Below are positions 44,315 through 52,292 of a stretch of 64,000 nt of DNA, one piece after another. Within the stretch, counting starts at the first letter, position 1. Every line of letters begins with the position of its first letter. The stretch lies in contig NZ_JAUCYU010000001.1 in the NCBI RefSeq assembly GCF_030373445.1, positions 248,001 to 312,000 of the forward strand, read 5' to 3'. This stretch comes from Roseovarius sp. GTDB lineage: Bacteria; Pseudomonadota; Alphaproteobacteria; Rhodobacterales; Rhodobacteraceae. Position numbers and translations under genes: made by a program. Below the pieces are notes generated by a model, which saw only the letters and a program-made list of their open reading frames with translations, had not been told where the DNA came from and searched no databases.

Positions 44315-44455
44315 GCCGGGCGAGCGCCGGCCCGTGGGGAGGCGCTGCTACGAGAATGGCCGCCACTTTATCGCGCCAAGTACATCCATCCTCTGAAACG
44401 TCACGCCCGGCCTCAAAAGCGCCTGCCCGGCGGGACGGGCCGGCGCTCGCCCGGC
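44315..44455. repeat. 141-bp REPIN-like element with perfect 20-bp inverted ends (copy A)
   Basis: GCCGGGCGAGCGCCGGCCCG at 44315-44334 is the exact reverse complement of 44436-44455. The ~100-base interior carries TGGCCGCCACTTTAT at 44357-44371 and a GGGACGG at the right boundary, the same layout as 34556-34695. No reading frame inside resembles a transposase, so mobility would have to be provided elsewhere. Confidence 0.75.
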
Positions 44456-44492
44456 GGCCTGCGGCCTTGACTCCGGGCGCGTGCCAACCTCA

Positions 44493-44516
44493 CCCGTAGG
44501 GTGGGTGAAACCCACC
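44493..44516. repeat. REP-type palindrome, first of two identical copies
   Basis: A 24-base unit starting CCCGTAGGG with the hairpin GGTGGGT-GAA-ACCCACC at 44500-44516. An identical unit in the same orientation is at 44730-44753, 237 bases later. The palindrome resembles widely dispersed REP sequences in proteobacterial genomes. Confidence 0.75.
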
Positions 44517-44572
44517 GCCGCGCCACCACGGAACGGGTGCCAACGCATCACAAATCGACCCGCCCCGGCCCC

Positions 44573-44592
44573 CGAGCCGGGGCCTCGCGCCG
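44573..44592. terminator. GC-rich hairpin in the soxG-pcaG gap
   Basis: CCCCGGC at 44573-44579 pairs with GCCGGGG at 44586-44592 around a six-base loop. No T-run follows on either strand. Given its position between convergent operons, it may help end transcription, or simply be another repeat. Confidence 0.35.
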
Positions 44593-44644
44593 GTCTCCCC
44601 ACCACGTTAACGATCTCGAACGCCCGCCCCCGCCGGTGCCCCGC

Positions 44645-44684
44645 ACCGACGCAATACCGACAAAATACCGACGTTATACCGACG
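44645..44684 (+). repeat. Four-unit ACCGAC direct-repeat array, 11-bp period (copy 2)
   Basis: ACCGAC at 44645, 44656, 44667 and 44678, again exactly 11 bases apart, in the same orientation as copy 1 at 2992. The last two units with flanks are identical over 22 bases; the first two differ only between units (CA versus GA, TA versus CA). Left flanks also share GGTGCCCC-like sequence. Confidence 0.8.
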
Positions 44685-44729
44685 TCGAAATCCGGCCCAT
44701 CCGCCCCGTTAACCTTCGCTCGCCGGACG

Positions 44730-44753
44730 CCCGTAGGGTGGGTGAAACCCACC
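44730..44753. repeat. REP-type palindrome, second of two identical copies
   Basis: Identical over 24 bases to 44493-44516, with stem GGTGGGT/ACCCACC at 44737-44753. It lies 14 bases past the pcaG stop, where it could stabilise the 3' end of the pca transcript. The two copies bracket the ACCGAC array as direct repeats. Confidence 0.75.
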
Positions 44754-44766
44754 ACCCCCAACGCAC

Positions 44767-45387
44767 TCAAATATCGAAGAACACCGTCTCCCCCTCGCCC
44801 TGCAGACGGATATCGAACCGGTAGACGACCTTCCCGTCCCGCTCCGCCCGCTGGGCCACGAGGGTCTGCCGCCGCACCTCCCATTCGATCAGCCCCATCA
44901 CCGGGTCCGCGGCATTGGCCTCCGCCTCGTCCGAGAAGTAAACCCTTGTATTCAAACCCACATTCACCCCCCGCGCCACGATCCACAGGTTGATATGCGG
45001 CGCCATCATCTTGCCGATCCGGCCCATCACCGGCCCCGGCTTGACGGTATCGAACCCCCACTCCCCGGTGTCGAAATCCGTGATCACCCGGCCCCAGCCG
45101 CGAAACCCCTCCTCGACCTCGCCGGGATGCTCCGGATGCGCATAGACGCCCTCCGCATTCGCCTGCCACGCCTCCAGCAGCACATCCTTCACCGGGCTCC
45201 CGGTGCCGTCGATCACGACCCCCTCGACCCGGATCCGCTCCCCCCCGGCATTCGGCCCGGCAATGTCCCAGCCCAGCTCGCGCTCGTAGATATCGAACCC
45301 CGCCGCCCCCGGCGCCAGCCCGATATGAACGTAAGGCCCCGCCGTCTGCGACGCGGTTTCCTTAAGGTAATCAAGCTTTTGCGGCAT
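44767..45387 (-). CDS. pcaG: Protocatechuate 3,4-dioxygenase alpha subunit
   Basis: 206 residues from ATG 45387, the normal PcaG length. It shows YLKETASQTAGPYVHIGLAP, the intradiol-dioxygenase block VLLEAWQANAEGVYAHP, and the region DTVKPGPVMGR ... APHINLWIVARG. The iron ligands are in the beta subunit; alpha completes the active site. Its start overlaps the pcaH stop by one base (TGATG), so the subunits are translationally coupled. It cleaves protocatechuate to 3-carboxy-cis,cis-muconate. Confidence 0.92.
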   Translation of the reverse strand: MPQKLDYLKETASQTAGPYVHIGLAPGAAGFDIYERELGWDIAGPNAGGERIRVEGVVIDGTGSPVKDVLLEAWQANAEGVYAHPEHPGEVEEGFRGWGRVITDFDTGEWGFDTVKPGPVMGRIGKMMAPHINLWIVARGVNVGLNTRVYFSDEAEANAADPVMGLIEWEVRRQTLVAQRAERDGKVVYRFDIRLQGEGETVFFDI

Positions 45388-46115
45388 CAGTTCCCCTCCA
45401 GCCGGTTTTCGAACAGGGTCGACCGCCGCCCGCGCAGCACGATGTCGAACTTGTAGGCGATGGTATCCAGCGGGATCGTCGCGTTCAGGTCGAGCGGCGC
45501 GATCAGCTGGTCGATCGCCGCCGGGTCGGGGATGGTCTGCACGATCGGGCATTTCGCGATCAGCGGGTCGCCCTCGAAATACATCTGCGTGATCAGCCTT
45601 TGCGAAAAGGAGCTGCCGAAGACCGAGATGTGAATATGCGCCGGCCGCCAGTTGTTCACCCAGTTCCGCCAGGGGTACGCGCCGGGCTTCACCGTGCGAA
45701 AGAAGTAATATCCGTTCTCGTCGCTCAACGTCCGTCCGCACCCCCCGAAGTTCGGGTCGATCGGGGCAAGGTACATGTCCTTCTTGTGCCGGTACCGCCC
45801 GCCCGCATTGGCCTGCCAGATCTCGACCAGCGTGTTCGGCACCGGCCGCGCGTTCTCGTCCAGAACCCGCCCGTGAACGATGATCCGCTCGCCGATCGGG
45901 CTTTCGCCCGCCTGCGCGTAATTGGTCAGCAGGTCATTGTCGCCCGGGTCGATATCATTGTGGCCGAACACCGGCCCGGTGATCTCGCTCGCCGACTGTT
46001 CAAGACTGATCAACGCATAGCTCGGCGAGCGGGCGACGGATGTCTTGTAGTCCCGCGCCAGCGCCGGCGGATGCCATTCCCGGTCGCGCTGGTAATATTC
46101 GGCTGGCTTGGTCAT
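45387..46115 (-). CDS. pcaH: Protocatechuate 3,4-dioxygenase beta subunit
   Basis: 242 residues. The intradiol signature is present: [20 protein letters not shown] (first iron-ligand tyrosine region), [17 protein letters not shown] and the iron-binding histidines in [12 protein letters not shown]. It forms the ferric active site with PcaG and opens the ring of protocatechuate. Upstream, pcaC overlaps it by four bases, giving the order pcaC-pcaH-pcaG on the minus strand. Confidence 0.93.
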   Translation of the reverse strand: MTKPAEYYQRDREWHPPALARDYKTSVARSPSYALISLEQSASEITGPVFGHNDIDPGDNDLLTNYAQAGESPIGERIIVHGRVLDENARPVPNTLVEIWQANAGGRYRHKKDMYLAPIDPNFGGCGRTLSDENGYYFFRTVKPGAYPWRNWVNNWRPAHIHISVFGSSFSQRLITQMYFEGDPLIAKCPIVQTIPDPAAIDQLIAPLDLNATIPLDTIAYKFDIVLRGRRSTLFENRLEGN

Positions 46116-46498
46116 TGGCTCTCCTCCGCCTCCATCTCGGCAAATACGCTCTTGGCGATCTTCAGCGCGTGGTTCGCCTTGGGCACCCCGGCATAGACCG
46201 CCACGTGCTGAAACGCCTCCGCCACGTCGCGCGGGCTGGCCCCGGTGCGGGCGGTCGCGCGGATATGCATCGGGATCTCCTCGAAATTCCCCGTCGCCGC
46301 CAACAGCGCCAGCGTCAGCATCGAGCGTTCCCGCAGGCTGATCGCGTCGCTGGCCCAGACGGTGCCCCAGGCGCCCTCGGTCATCATCTCCTGGAACGGC
46401 GCGTCCAGCGGCGTCTTCGCCGCCTCGGCCCGGTCCACATGCGCCTCGCCCAGGACCCGGCGCCGTACCGCCATCCCGGCCTCGTGTTTTTCCGACAT
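46112..46498 (-). CDS. pcaC: 4-Carboxymuconolactone decarboxylase
   Basis: 128 residues from ATG 46498 with a GGAGG-like site just upstream; the frame continues to 46588 but those residues look untranslated. AhpD/CMD-fold motifs include [36 protein letters not shown] and [19 protein letters not shown] with [13 protein letters not shown]. It decarboxylates 4-carboxymuconolactone in the beta-ketoadipate pathway. pcaB, pcaD and pcaQ are not in this window. Confidence 0.9.
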   Translation of the reverse strand: MSEKHEAGMAVRRRVLGEAHVDRAEAAKTPLDAPFQEMMTEGAWGTVWASDAISLRERSMLTLALLAATGNFEEIPMHIRATARTGASPRDVAEAFQHVAVYAGVPKANHALKIAKSVFAEMEAEESQ

Positions 46499-46704
46499 GC
46501 TCCCGCCTCCCGCGCTGATGGCCATGTTTCGCCCGCCACTATGACAGCGCGGCGGGAGACTTGAAAACGTCTTTCTCAGTGTCATCATTGCGGGGCCAAC
46601 GGCATGCCCCTAAATTCCACTATGCAAAATTCATTTTCATATTTTGAAATTTCTGTCTGAGTGCGGTAAGACCCCGCCAACAGGATTCGAAAGGGAGAGG
46701 AACG
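46499..46704. promoter_or_regulatory. Divergent promoter region, pcaCHG versus beta-oxidation operon
   Basis: A 206-base gap between divergent operons, turning AT-rich around 46610-46660. It holds the near-perfect palindrome AAAATTCA (46626-46633) / TGAAATTT (46645-46652) with an 11-base centre, a good candidate operator for an IclR- or LysR-type protein; an IclR gene ends the + operon. A GGAGAGG-type Shine-Dalgarno precedes the GTG at 46705. Confidence 0.5.
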
Positions 46705-48795
46705 GTGGACACCCCCGTAACCATCACGCGCGAGGCGAATATCGCCATCGTCGAAGTCAACAACCCTCCGGTCAACGCGGCGTCCCATGCCGTCCGGCTG
46801 GGTCTCCAGGACAAGGTGAAAGAGGCCGAGGTCGACCCGGCCGTCGAAGCCATCCTCATCTGCTGCGCCGGCCGCACCTTCATTGCCGGCGCCGATATCA
46901 AGGAATTCGGCAAACCCCCGCAGGAACCCGGCCTGCCCGACCTCGTCAACCAGATCGAAGCCTGCACCAAGCCGGTCGTCGTCGCCATTCACGGCACTGC
47001 CCTCGGCGGCGGGCTCGAGGTGGCGATGGGCGGGCATTACCGCGTGGCGCTCGCCTCGGCCAAGATGGGCCTGCCGGAGGTCAATCTCGGCATCCTCCCC
47101 GGCGCCGGCGGCACGCAACGCCTGCCCCGCCTGATCCCGGTAGCGAAAGCCGCCGAGATGATCACCTCCGCCGGCATGATCTCCGCGAAAGAAGGCCACG
47201 ACCTCGGCCTGATCGACCGGCTTGACGAGGGCGACGACCCCCGCGCCGCCGGTCTCGCCTATGCGAAAGACCTGCTGGCCGAGGGCGCCGGCCCCCGCCG
47301 CACCTCCGACAATGCCGCGAAGGACGCCGACGCCGTCGATTTCGACGCCCTCCGCGCCAAGGTGAAGAAATCCGCCCGCGGCATCATCGCCCCGGTCACC
47401 GCCCTCGAAGCCGTCGAAGGGGCGACCACCATGCCCTTCGCCGAAGGCCTCAGGAACGAGCGCGACCTCTTCCTTGACCTGCTCAATTCCGACCAGCGTT
47501 CGGCCCTCATCCACGCCTTCTTCGCCGAACGCAGTGTCGCCAAGGTCAAGGACATCGAAGGCACCGACCCCCGCCCGACCGACAGGATCGGCGTCGTCGG
47601 CGGCGGCACCATGGGGGCGGGCATCGCCACCTCCGCCCTGCTGGCCGGCATCGACGTGACGCTCGCCGAGCGTGACGACGCCGCCGCCGCCAAGGCCCGC
47701 GCCACGGTCGAGAAGAACCTCGCCGGCGCCGTCAAACGCGGCAAGCTCGCGCAGGCCAAGCACGACGCCATCCTCGAAAACACCTTCCGCACCACCACCG
47801 ACTATGCCGATTTCGGCGACCGCGACCTGGTGATCGAGGCCGTGTTCGAAAGCATGGAAGTCAAGCGCGAGGTCTTCGGCCAGCTCGACGCCGTCTGCAA
47901 GCCCGGCGCGGTTCTGGCCACAAACACCTCCTACCTCGACATCAACGAGATCGCGGCCGCCACCAAGCGCCCCGCCGACGTGCTGGGCCTGCACTTCTTC
48001 TCGCCCGCCCACGTGATGAAGCTGCTCGAAGTGGTCGTCGCCGACAAGACAGACCCGGCGGTCACCGCCACCGGTTTCGCCCTCGGCAAGAAGATGAAGA
48101 AGATCGCCGTGCGCGCCGGTGTCTGCGACGGGTTCATCGGCAACCGCATCCTGTCGCACTACCAGAAGGCCATGTTCGCCACCGTTCTGGCCGGGGCCAG
48201 CCCCTTCGACGTCGACCGGGCCCTGACCGGGTTCGGCCTTGCCATGGGGCCGTTTGCGGTCAGCGACCTGGCCGGGCTCGATATCGGCTGGGCCAACCGC
48301 AAGCGCCTTGCCGAAACCCGCGACCCGCGCGAAACCTACGCGGCATTCGCCGACAGGATCTGCGAACGCGGCGATTTCGGCCGCAAGACGGGCAAGGGCT
48401 TCTACATCTACGAAGAGGGCGAAAAACCCGTCCCCAACCCCGAGGTCGAGGAGATCGTCGCAGCCGAACGTGCCGAGAAGGGCATCACCCCACGCCAGAT
48501 TTCCGACCAGGAAATCGTCGACCGCTACATGGCCGCCATGGTCAACGAGGCCGCCCGCGTGGTGGGCGACGGCATCGCCCAGCGCCCCTCCGATGTCGAT
48601 GTCGTCCTGCTCAACGGCTACGGCTTCCCGCGCTGGCGCGGCGGCCCGATGCACTATGCCGACACCGTCGGTTTGCCCAAGATCCTCAACGACATCGGCA
48701 TTCTCAAGCAAGAGGACGACTACCTCTGGCAACCCGCCCCCCTGCTGAAAGAACTCGTCGAGAGCGACCGGAATTTTGCCAGCCTGAACGGCTGA
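46705..48795 (+). CDS. Bifunctional enoyl-CoA hydratase / 3-hydroxyacyl-CoA dehydrogenase (FadJ/FadB-like)
   Basis: 696 residues from a GTG start. The N-terminal crotonase domain (about 1-190) shows [26 protein letters not shown] and [20 protein letters not shown]. The 3-hydroxyacyl-CoA dehydrogenase NAD site follows ([20 protein letters not shown], near residue 293), then [18 protein letters not shown] and the C-terminal helical domains with [20 protein letters not shown]. It hydrates an enoyl-CoA and oxidises the 3-hydroxyacyl-CoA in beta-oxidation. First gene of the + operon with thiolase, two acyl-CoA dehydrogenases, CoA ligase and IclR. Confidence 0.92.
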   Translation: MDTPVTITREANIAIVEVNNPPVNAASHAVRLGLQDKVKEAEVDPAVEAILICCAGRTFIAGADIKEFGKPPQEPGLPDLVNQIEACTKPVVVAIHGTALGGGLEVAMGGHYRVALASAKMGLPEVNLGILPGAGGTQRLPRLIPVAKAAEMITSAGMISAKEGHDLGLIDRLDEGDDPRAAGLAYAKDLLAEGAGPRRTSDNAAKDADAVDFDALRAKVKKSARGIIAPVTALEAVEGATTMPFAEGLRNERDLFLDLLNSDQRSALIHAFFAERSVAKVKDIEGTDPRPTDRIGVVGGGTMGAGIATSALLAGIDVTLAERDDAAAAKARATVEKNLAGAVKRGKLAQAKHDAILENTFRTTTDYADFGDRDLVIEAVFESMEVKREVFGQLDAVCKPGAVLATNTSYLDINEIAAATKRPADVLGLHFFSPAHVMKLLEVVVADKTDPAVTATGFALGKKMKKIAVRAGVCDGFIGNRILSHYQKAMFATVLAGASPFDVDRALTGFGLAMGPFAVSDLAGLDIGWANRKRLAETRDPRETYAAFADRICERGDFGRKTGKGFYIYEEGEKPVPNPEVEEIVAAERAEKGITPRQISDQEIVDRYMAAMVNEAARVVGDGIAQRPSDVDVVLLNGYGFPRWRGGPMHYADTVGLPKILNDIGILKQEDDYLWQPAPLLKELVESDRNFASLNG

Positions 48796-48811
48796 GAAGG
48801 AGAAACCCAAT

Positions 48812-49990
48812 ATGAAACAGGCCGTTATCGTATCGACCGCCCGCACCGGGCTCGCCAAGTCCTATCGCGGTGCCTTCAACGAAACCCATGGCGCCACCAT
48901 GACGGGCCACGCCATCGAACATGCCGTGAAACGCGCGAAAGTCGATCCCGCGCTGATCGAGGACGCCTTTATCGGCTGCGGCTACCCCGAAGGCTGGACA
49001 GGCGCCAACATCGCCCGACAGTCGGTGATCCGCGCGGGCCTTCCCGTCACCGTCGCGGCGGCCACGGTCAACCGCTTCTGCTCCTCCGGCCTGCAAGCCG
49101 TGGCGATGGCCACCAACGCCATCACCCAGAACGGCGCCCCCGCGGCCATCGCCGGCGGCGTTGAAAGCATCAGCCAGATGCCGCCCTCCCGGCCGCCGCG
49201 GGCCCAGGAAAAATGGATCGAGGAACACAAGCCCGAGCTCTACCTCTCGATGATCCAGACCGCCGACATCGTCGCCCAGCGCTATAACATCAGCCGCGAG
49301 GCACAGGACGAGCTGGCGCTGGAAAGCCAGAAGCGCACCGCCGCCGCACAGGAGGCCGGGCGCCTCGATGACGAGATCGTGCCGATCACCGTGACCCAGG
49401 CTTTCAAGGACAAGGAAACCGGCGAGGTCACCCGCAAGGAAGTCACCTTCGGGATGGACGACTGCAACCGCCCCAACACCACGCTGGAAGGGCTGGCCAA
49501 GCTGCAACCGGTGCAGGGCGAGGGGCATTACGTGACCGCCGGCAACGCCTCGCAGCTCTCCGACGGTGCCTCTGCCCTCGTCGTGATGGATGCAGAACTG
49601 GCAGAGAAACAGGGGCTTGAACCCATGGGCGCCCTCAAGGGCTTCGTCACCGCCGGCTGCGAGCCCGAAGAGATGGGCATCGGCCCGGTCTTCGCCGTTC
49701 CCCGCCTGCTCGAACGCCACGGCCTCAAGGTCGAAGACATCGACCTGTGGGAACTGAACGAGGCCTTCGCCAGCCAGGCCCTCTACTGCCGCGACCGGCT
49801 CGGCATCGACCCCGAAATCTGCAACGTCAACGGCGGCTCCATCTCCATCGGCCACCCCTTCGGCATGACCGGGGCCCGCATGACAGGCCACCTGCTGATC
49901 GAGGGCAAGCGCCGCGGCGCCAAGCTTGGCGTCGTCACCATGTGCATCGGCGGCGGCATGGGCGCGGCGGGCCTCTTCGAGATCTACTGA
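48812..49990 (+). CDS. Acetyl-CoA acyltransferase (thiolase)
   Basis: 392 residues with all thiolase motifs: the acyl-accepting cysteine in [14 protein letters not shown], the signature [20 protein letters not shown], and the second cysteine in [18 protein letters not shown] strong AGGAG lies before its ATG. It cleaves 3-oxoacyl-CoA to acetyl-CoA and a shortened acyl-CoA, the last step after the FadJ-like enzyme 16 bases upstream. Direction is inferred from the catabolic neighbours. Confidence 0.93.
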   Translation: MKQAVIVSTARTGLAKSYRGAFNETHGATMTGHAIEHAVKRAKVDPALIEDAFIGCGYPEGWTGANIARQSVIRAGLPVTVAAATVNRFCSSGLQAVAMATNAITQNGAPAAIAGGVESISQMPPSRPPRAQEKWIEEHKPELYLSMIQTADIVAQRYNISREAQDELALESQKRTAAAQEAGRLDDEIVPITVTQAFKDKETGEVTRKEVTFGMDDCNRPNTTLEGLAKLQPVQGEGHYVTAGNASQLSDGASALVVMDAELAEKQGLEPMGALKGFVTAGCEPEEMGIGPVFAVPRLLERHGLKVEDIDLWELNEAFASQALYCRDRLGIDPEICNVNGGSISIGHPFGMTGARMTGHLLIEGKRRGAKLGVVTMCIGGGMGAAGLFEIY

Positions 49991-49994
49991 TCCG

Positions 49995-51191
49995 ATGGAC
50001 CTTGCCTTCACGCAGGCCGAACTGGATTTCCGGCAGGAGGTGCGCGAGTTCCTCGCCACCTCCCTGCCGCACGACCTGTCCGAAAAGGTCCGCCTGATCA
50101 AGCGGTTGGGCAAGGACGACTACCAGCGCTGGCACGCCATCCTGAACGACAAGGGCTGGCTCGCCCCGGGCTGGCCCCTCAAGCATGGCGGCGCGGGGTG
50201 GAGCCCGGTGCAGAAACACATCTTCGAGGAAGAAGCCTGCCTCGCCCACGCCCCGCGCACCGTGCCCTTCGGCATCACCATGCTCGCGCCCGTCCTCCTC
50301 GCCTTCGGGACAAAGGCACAGGTAAACCACCACCTCCCCCGCATTCTCAGCGGCGAAGACTGGTGGTGCCAGGGCTATTCCGAACCCGGCGCAGGCTCCG
50401 ACCTCGCCTCGCTCAAGACCCGCGCCGTGCGCGATGGCGACCACTACATCGTCAACGGCCAGAAGACGTGGACGACCCTGGGACAATACGCCAACAAGAT
50501 CTTCTGCCTCGTTCGCACCGACCCCGACGCCAAGAAACAGGAAGGCATCTCCTTCCTGCTGATCGACATGGACACCCCCGGCGTCACCCTCCGCCCCATC
50601 ACCCTGATCGACGGACAGGCCGAGGTGAACGAGGTCTTCTTCGACGACGTGCGCGTGCCGGTCGAGAACCTCGTCGGCGAGGAGAACAAGGGCTGGACCT
50701 ACGCCAAGTACCTCCTTACCCACGAGCGCACCAACATCGCGGGCGTGGGCTTCTCCAACGCCGCGCTCGCCACCGTCAAGCGCGTGGCCTCCGAGGTCAC
50801 CTCGGGCGGCAAGCCGCTGGCACAGAACCCCTTCTTCGCCGCCCGTCTCGCGCAGGTGGAGATCGACCTGATGGCGATGGCCACCACCAACCTCCGCATC
50901 CTCGCCGCCGCCGAGGCGGGCCGCGCGCCGGGCCCCGAAAGCTCCATGCTCAAACTCAAGGGCACCGTCATCCGGCAGGAGCTGACCTCCCTCCTCCGCC
51001 GCGCGCTTGGCCCCCACGCCCTGCCGCACCAGCCCGATTTCCTCGACGGCGGAGACAATACCGAACCGCTGGGCCATGAACAGGCCCCCGGTGCCGCGCC
51101 CGCCTATTTCAACATGCGCAAGCTCTCGATCTTCGGCGGCTCGAACGAAATCCAGCGCACCATCGTCGCAAAATCCGTGTTGGGGGGCTGA
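49995..51191 (+). CDS. Acyl-CoA dehydrogenase (first of a pair)
   Basis: 398 residues from ATG 49995, four bases after the thiolase stop. It has the FAD/acyl-CoA middle domain CQGYSEPGAGSDLASLKTRA, GQKTWTTLGQYANKIFC and a C-terminal SIFGGSNEIQRTIVAKSVLG. At the MCAD Glu376-like position before GSNEIQ it has Gly, so the catalytic base would be at another site, as in isovaleryl- or steroid-side-chain-type enzymes. Together with the shorter neighbour it may form a heteromer. It introduces the alpha-beta double bond of an acyl-CoA. Confidence 0.9.
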   Translation: MDLAFTQAELDFRQEVREFLATSLPHDLSEKVRLIKRLGKDDYQRWHAILNDKGWLAPGWPLKHGGAGWSPVQKHIFEEEACLAHAPRTVPFGITMLAPVLLAFGTKAQVNHHLPRILSGEDWWCQGYSEPGAGSDLASLKTRAVRDGDHYIVNGQKTWTTLGQYANKIFCLVRTDPDAKKQEGISFLLIDMDTPGVTLRPITLIDGQAEVNEVFFDDVRVPVENLVGEENKGWTYAKYLLTHERTNIAGVGFSNAALATVKRVASEVTSGGKPLAQNPFFAARLAQVEIDLMAMATTNLRILAAAEAGRAPGPESSMLKLKGTVIRQELTSLLRRALGPHALPHQPDFLDGGDNTEPLGHEQAPGAAPAYFNMRKLSIFGGSNEIQRTIVAKSVLGG

Positions 51192-51193
51192 CG

Positions 51194-52288
51194 ATGGATT
51201 TCACCCTCTCCGACGAACGCCGCATGCTGCAGGACAGCCTCTCGCGCTACCTTGCCGACAACCTCGACCACGAGCGCCGCCGCAAAACCCTCGACAGCGG
51301 CGCCCCCTACGACGCCGACCTTTTCAAGGGCCTCGCCGATCTCGGCACCCTCGCCGCCCTCTTCCCGGAAGAGGCGGGCGGCTTCGGCGGCACCGGCCCC
51401 GACATCGCCCTCGTCTTCGAAACCCTCGGCCGCGCCGGCACGCTGGAGCCATTCCTCCCCGCCGCCCTCGCCGCGCCATTGCTCACCGACCACGCAGGCC
51501 TTGTCGAACAGATCATCGCCGGCGACAGCATCGTCACCCTCGCCCATACCGAGCCCGACGCGCGCTACGACCTCGCCGACGTCTCCCTCTCGGCGAAACC
51601 AACCCTCACCGGCACCAAAACCAACGTCCTCTACGGCGCCCAGGCGACACACCTCATCGTCTCCGCCCGCGAAACCGGTGACCGGCTCGACCCCGAGGGC
51701 ATTTCGCTTTTCCTGATCCCCACAGACGCCCCCGGCCTCACCATCACACCCATCACCAATGTCGACGGCACCGCTTCGGCCCAGGTCGCCTTCACCGACA
51801 CCCAAGCCGACACCCGCATAGGCGAGCCGGGCCAGGGCCACGCCCTCCTCGAAACCGCCACCGCCCACGCCATCCTCGCGCTGTCCGCCGAAACCCTCGG
51901 CGCCATGGAGGCCGCCAAGGATCTCACCCTCGCCTACCTGCAGGAGCGCCAGCAATTCGGCCGCCCCATCGGCACATTCCAGGCCCTGCAGCACCGCATC
52001 GCCGACATGCTGACCGAGATCGAACAGGCCCGCTCCGCCGTACTCAACCTCGCCGGCCACCTCGACGCCCCGCGCGACACCCGCGAACGCCATGTCAGCG
52101 CCACCAAGAACCTTGTCGGCCGCGTCGCCGCGCTGGTGGCCGAGGAAGCCGTCCAGATGCATGGCGGCATCGGCATGACGCAAGAATACGAACTCTCCCA
52201 CCACGCCCGCCGCCTCGTCATGGCCGACCACCTTTTCGGCGATGTCGACCATCACCTCGAACGCTTCATCCACCTCTCGGGCGGGTAA
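51194..52288 (+). CDS. Acyl-CoA dehydrogenase (second of a pair)
   Basis: 364 residues, starting three bases after the first acyl-CoA dehydrogenase. N-terminal helices (DFTLSDERRMLQDSLSRYLA) and a reduced middle domain (51500-51750, lacking the usual TEPxAGSD block) are followed by QERQQFGRPIGTFQALQHRI and QMHGGIGMTQEYELSHHARR. The short, degenerate middle domain next to a full-length partner is typical of paired, probably heteromeric, acyl-CoA dehydrogenases. Confidence 0.88.
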   Translation: MDFTLSDERRMLQDSLSRYLADNLDHERRRKTLDSGAPYDADLFKGLADLGTLAALFPEEAGGFGGTGPDIALVFETLGRAGTLEPFLPAALAAPLLTDHAGLVEQIIAGDSIVTLAHTEPDARYDLADVSLSAKPTLTGTKTNVLYGAQATHLIVSARETGDRLDPEGISLFLIPTDAPGLTITPITNVDGTASAQVAFTDTQADTRIGEPGQGHALLETATAHAILALSAETLGAMEAAKDLTLAYLQERQQFGRPIGTFQALQHRIADMLTEIEQARSAVLNLAGHLDAPRDTRERHVSATKNLVGRVAALVAEEAVQMHGGIGMTQEYELSHHARRLVMADHLFGDVDHHLERFIHLSGG

Positions 52289-52292
52289 CGCG

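Larger units (their letters stand above)
44292..44766. other. 475-bp intergenic repeat cluster between soxG and pcaG
   Basis: No gene is recognised. It lies between the convergent ends of soxG (+) and pcaG (-), so no promoter is needed here. It contains a REPIN-like 141-bp element (44315-44455), two identical REP hairpins (44493-44516 and 44730-44753), a CCCCGGC/GCCGGGG hairpin (44573-44592) and an ACCGAC array (44645-44683). It appears to have collected several repeat families. Confidence 0.7.

Noticed and set aside
44315..44455. Element with inverted ends as an insertion sequence
   Set aside because: It is only 141 bases and encodes no transposase; REPIN-like or MITE-like repeat fits better.
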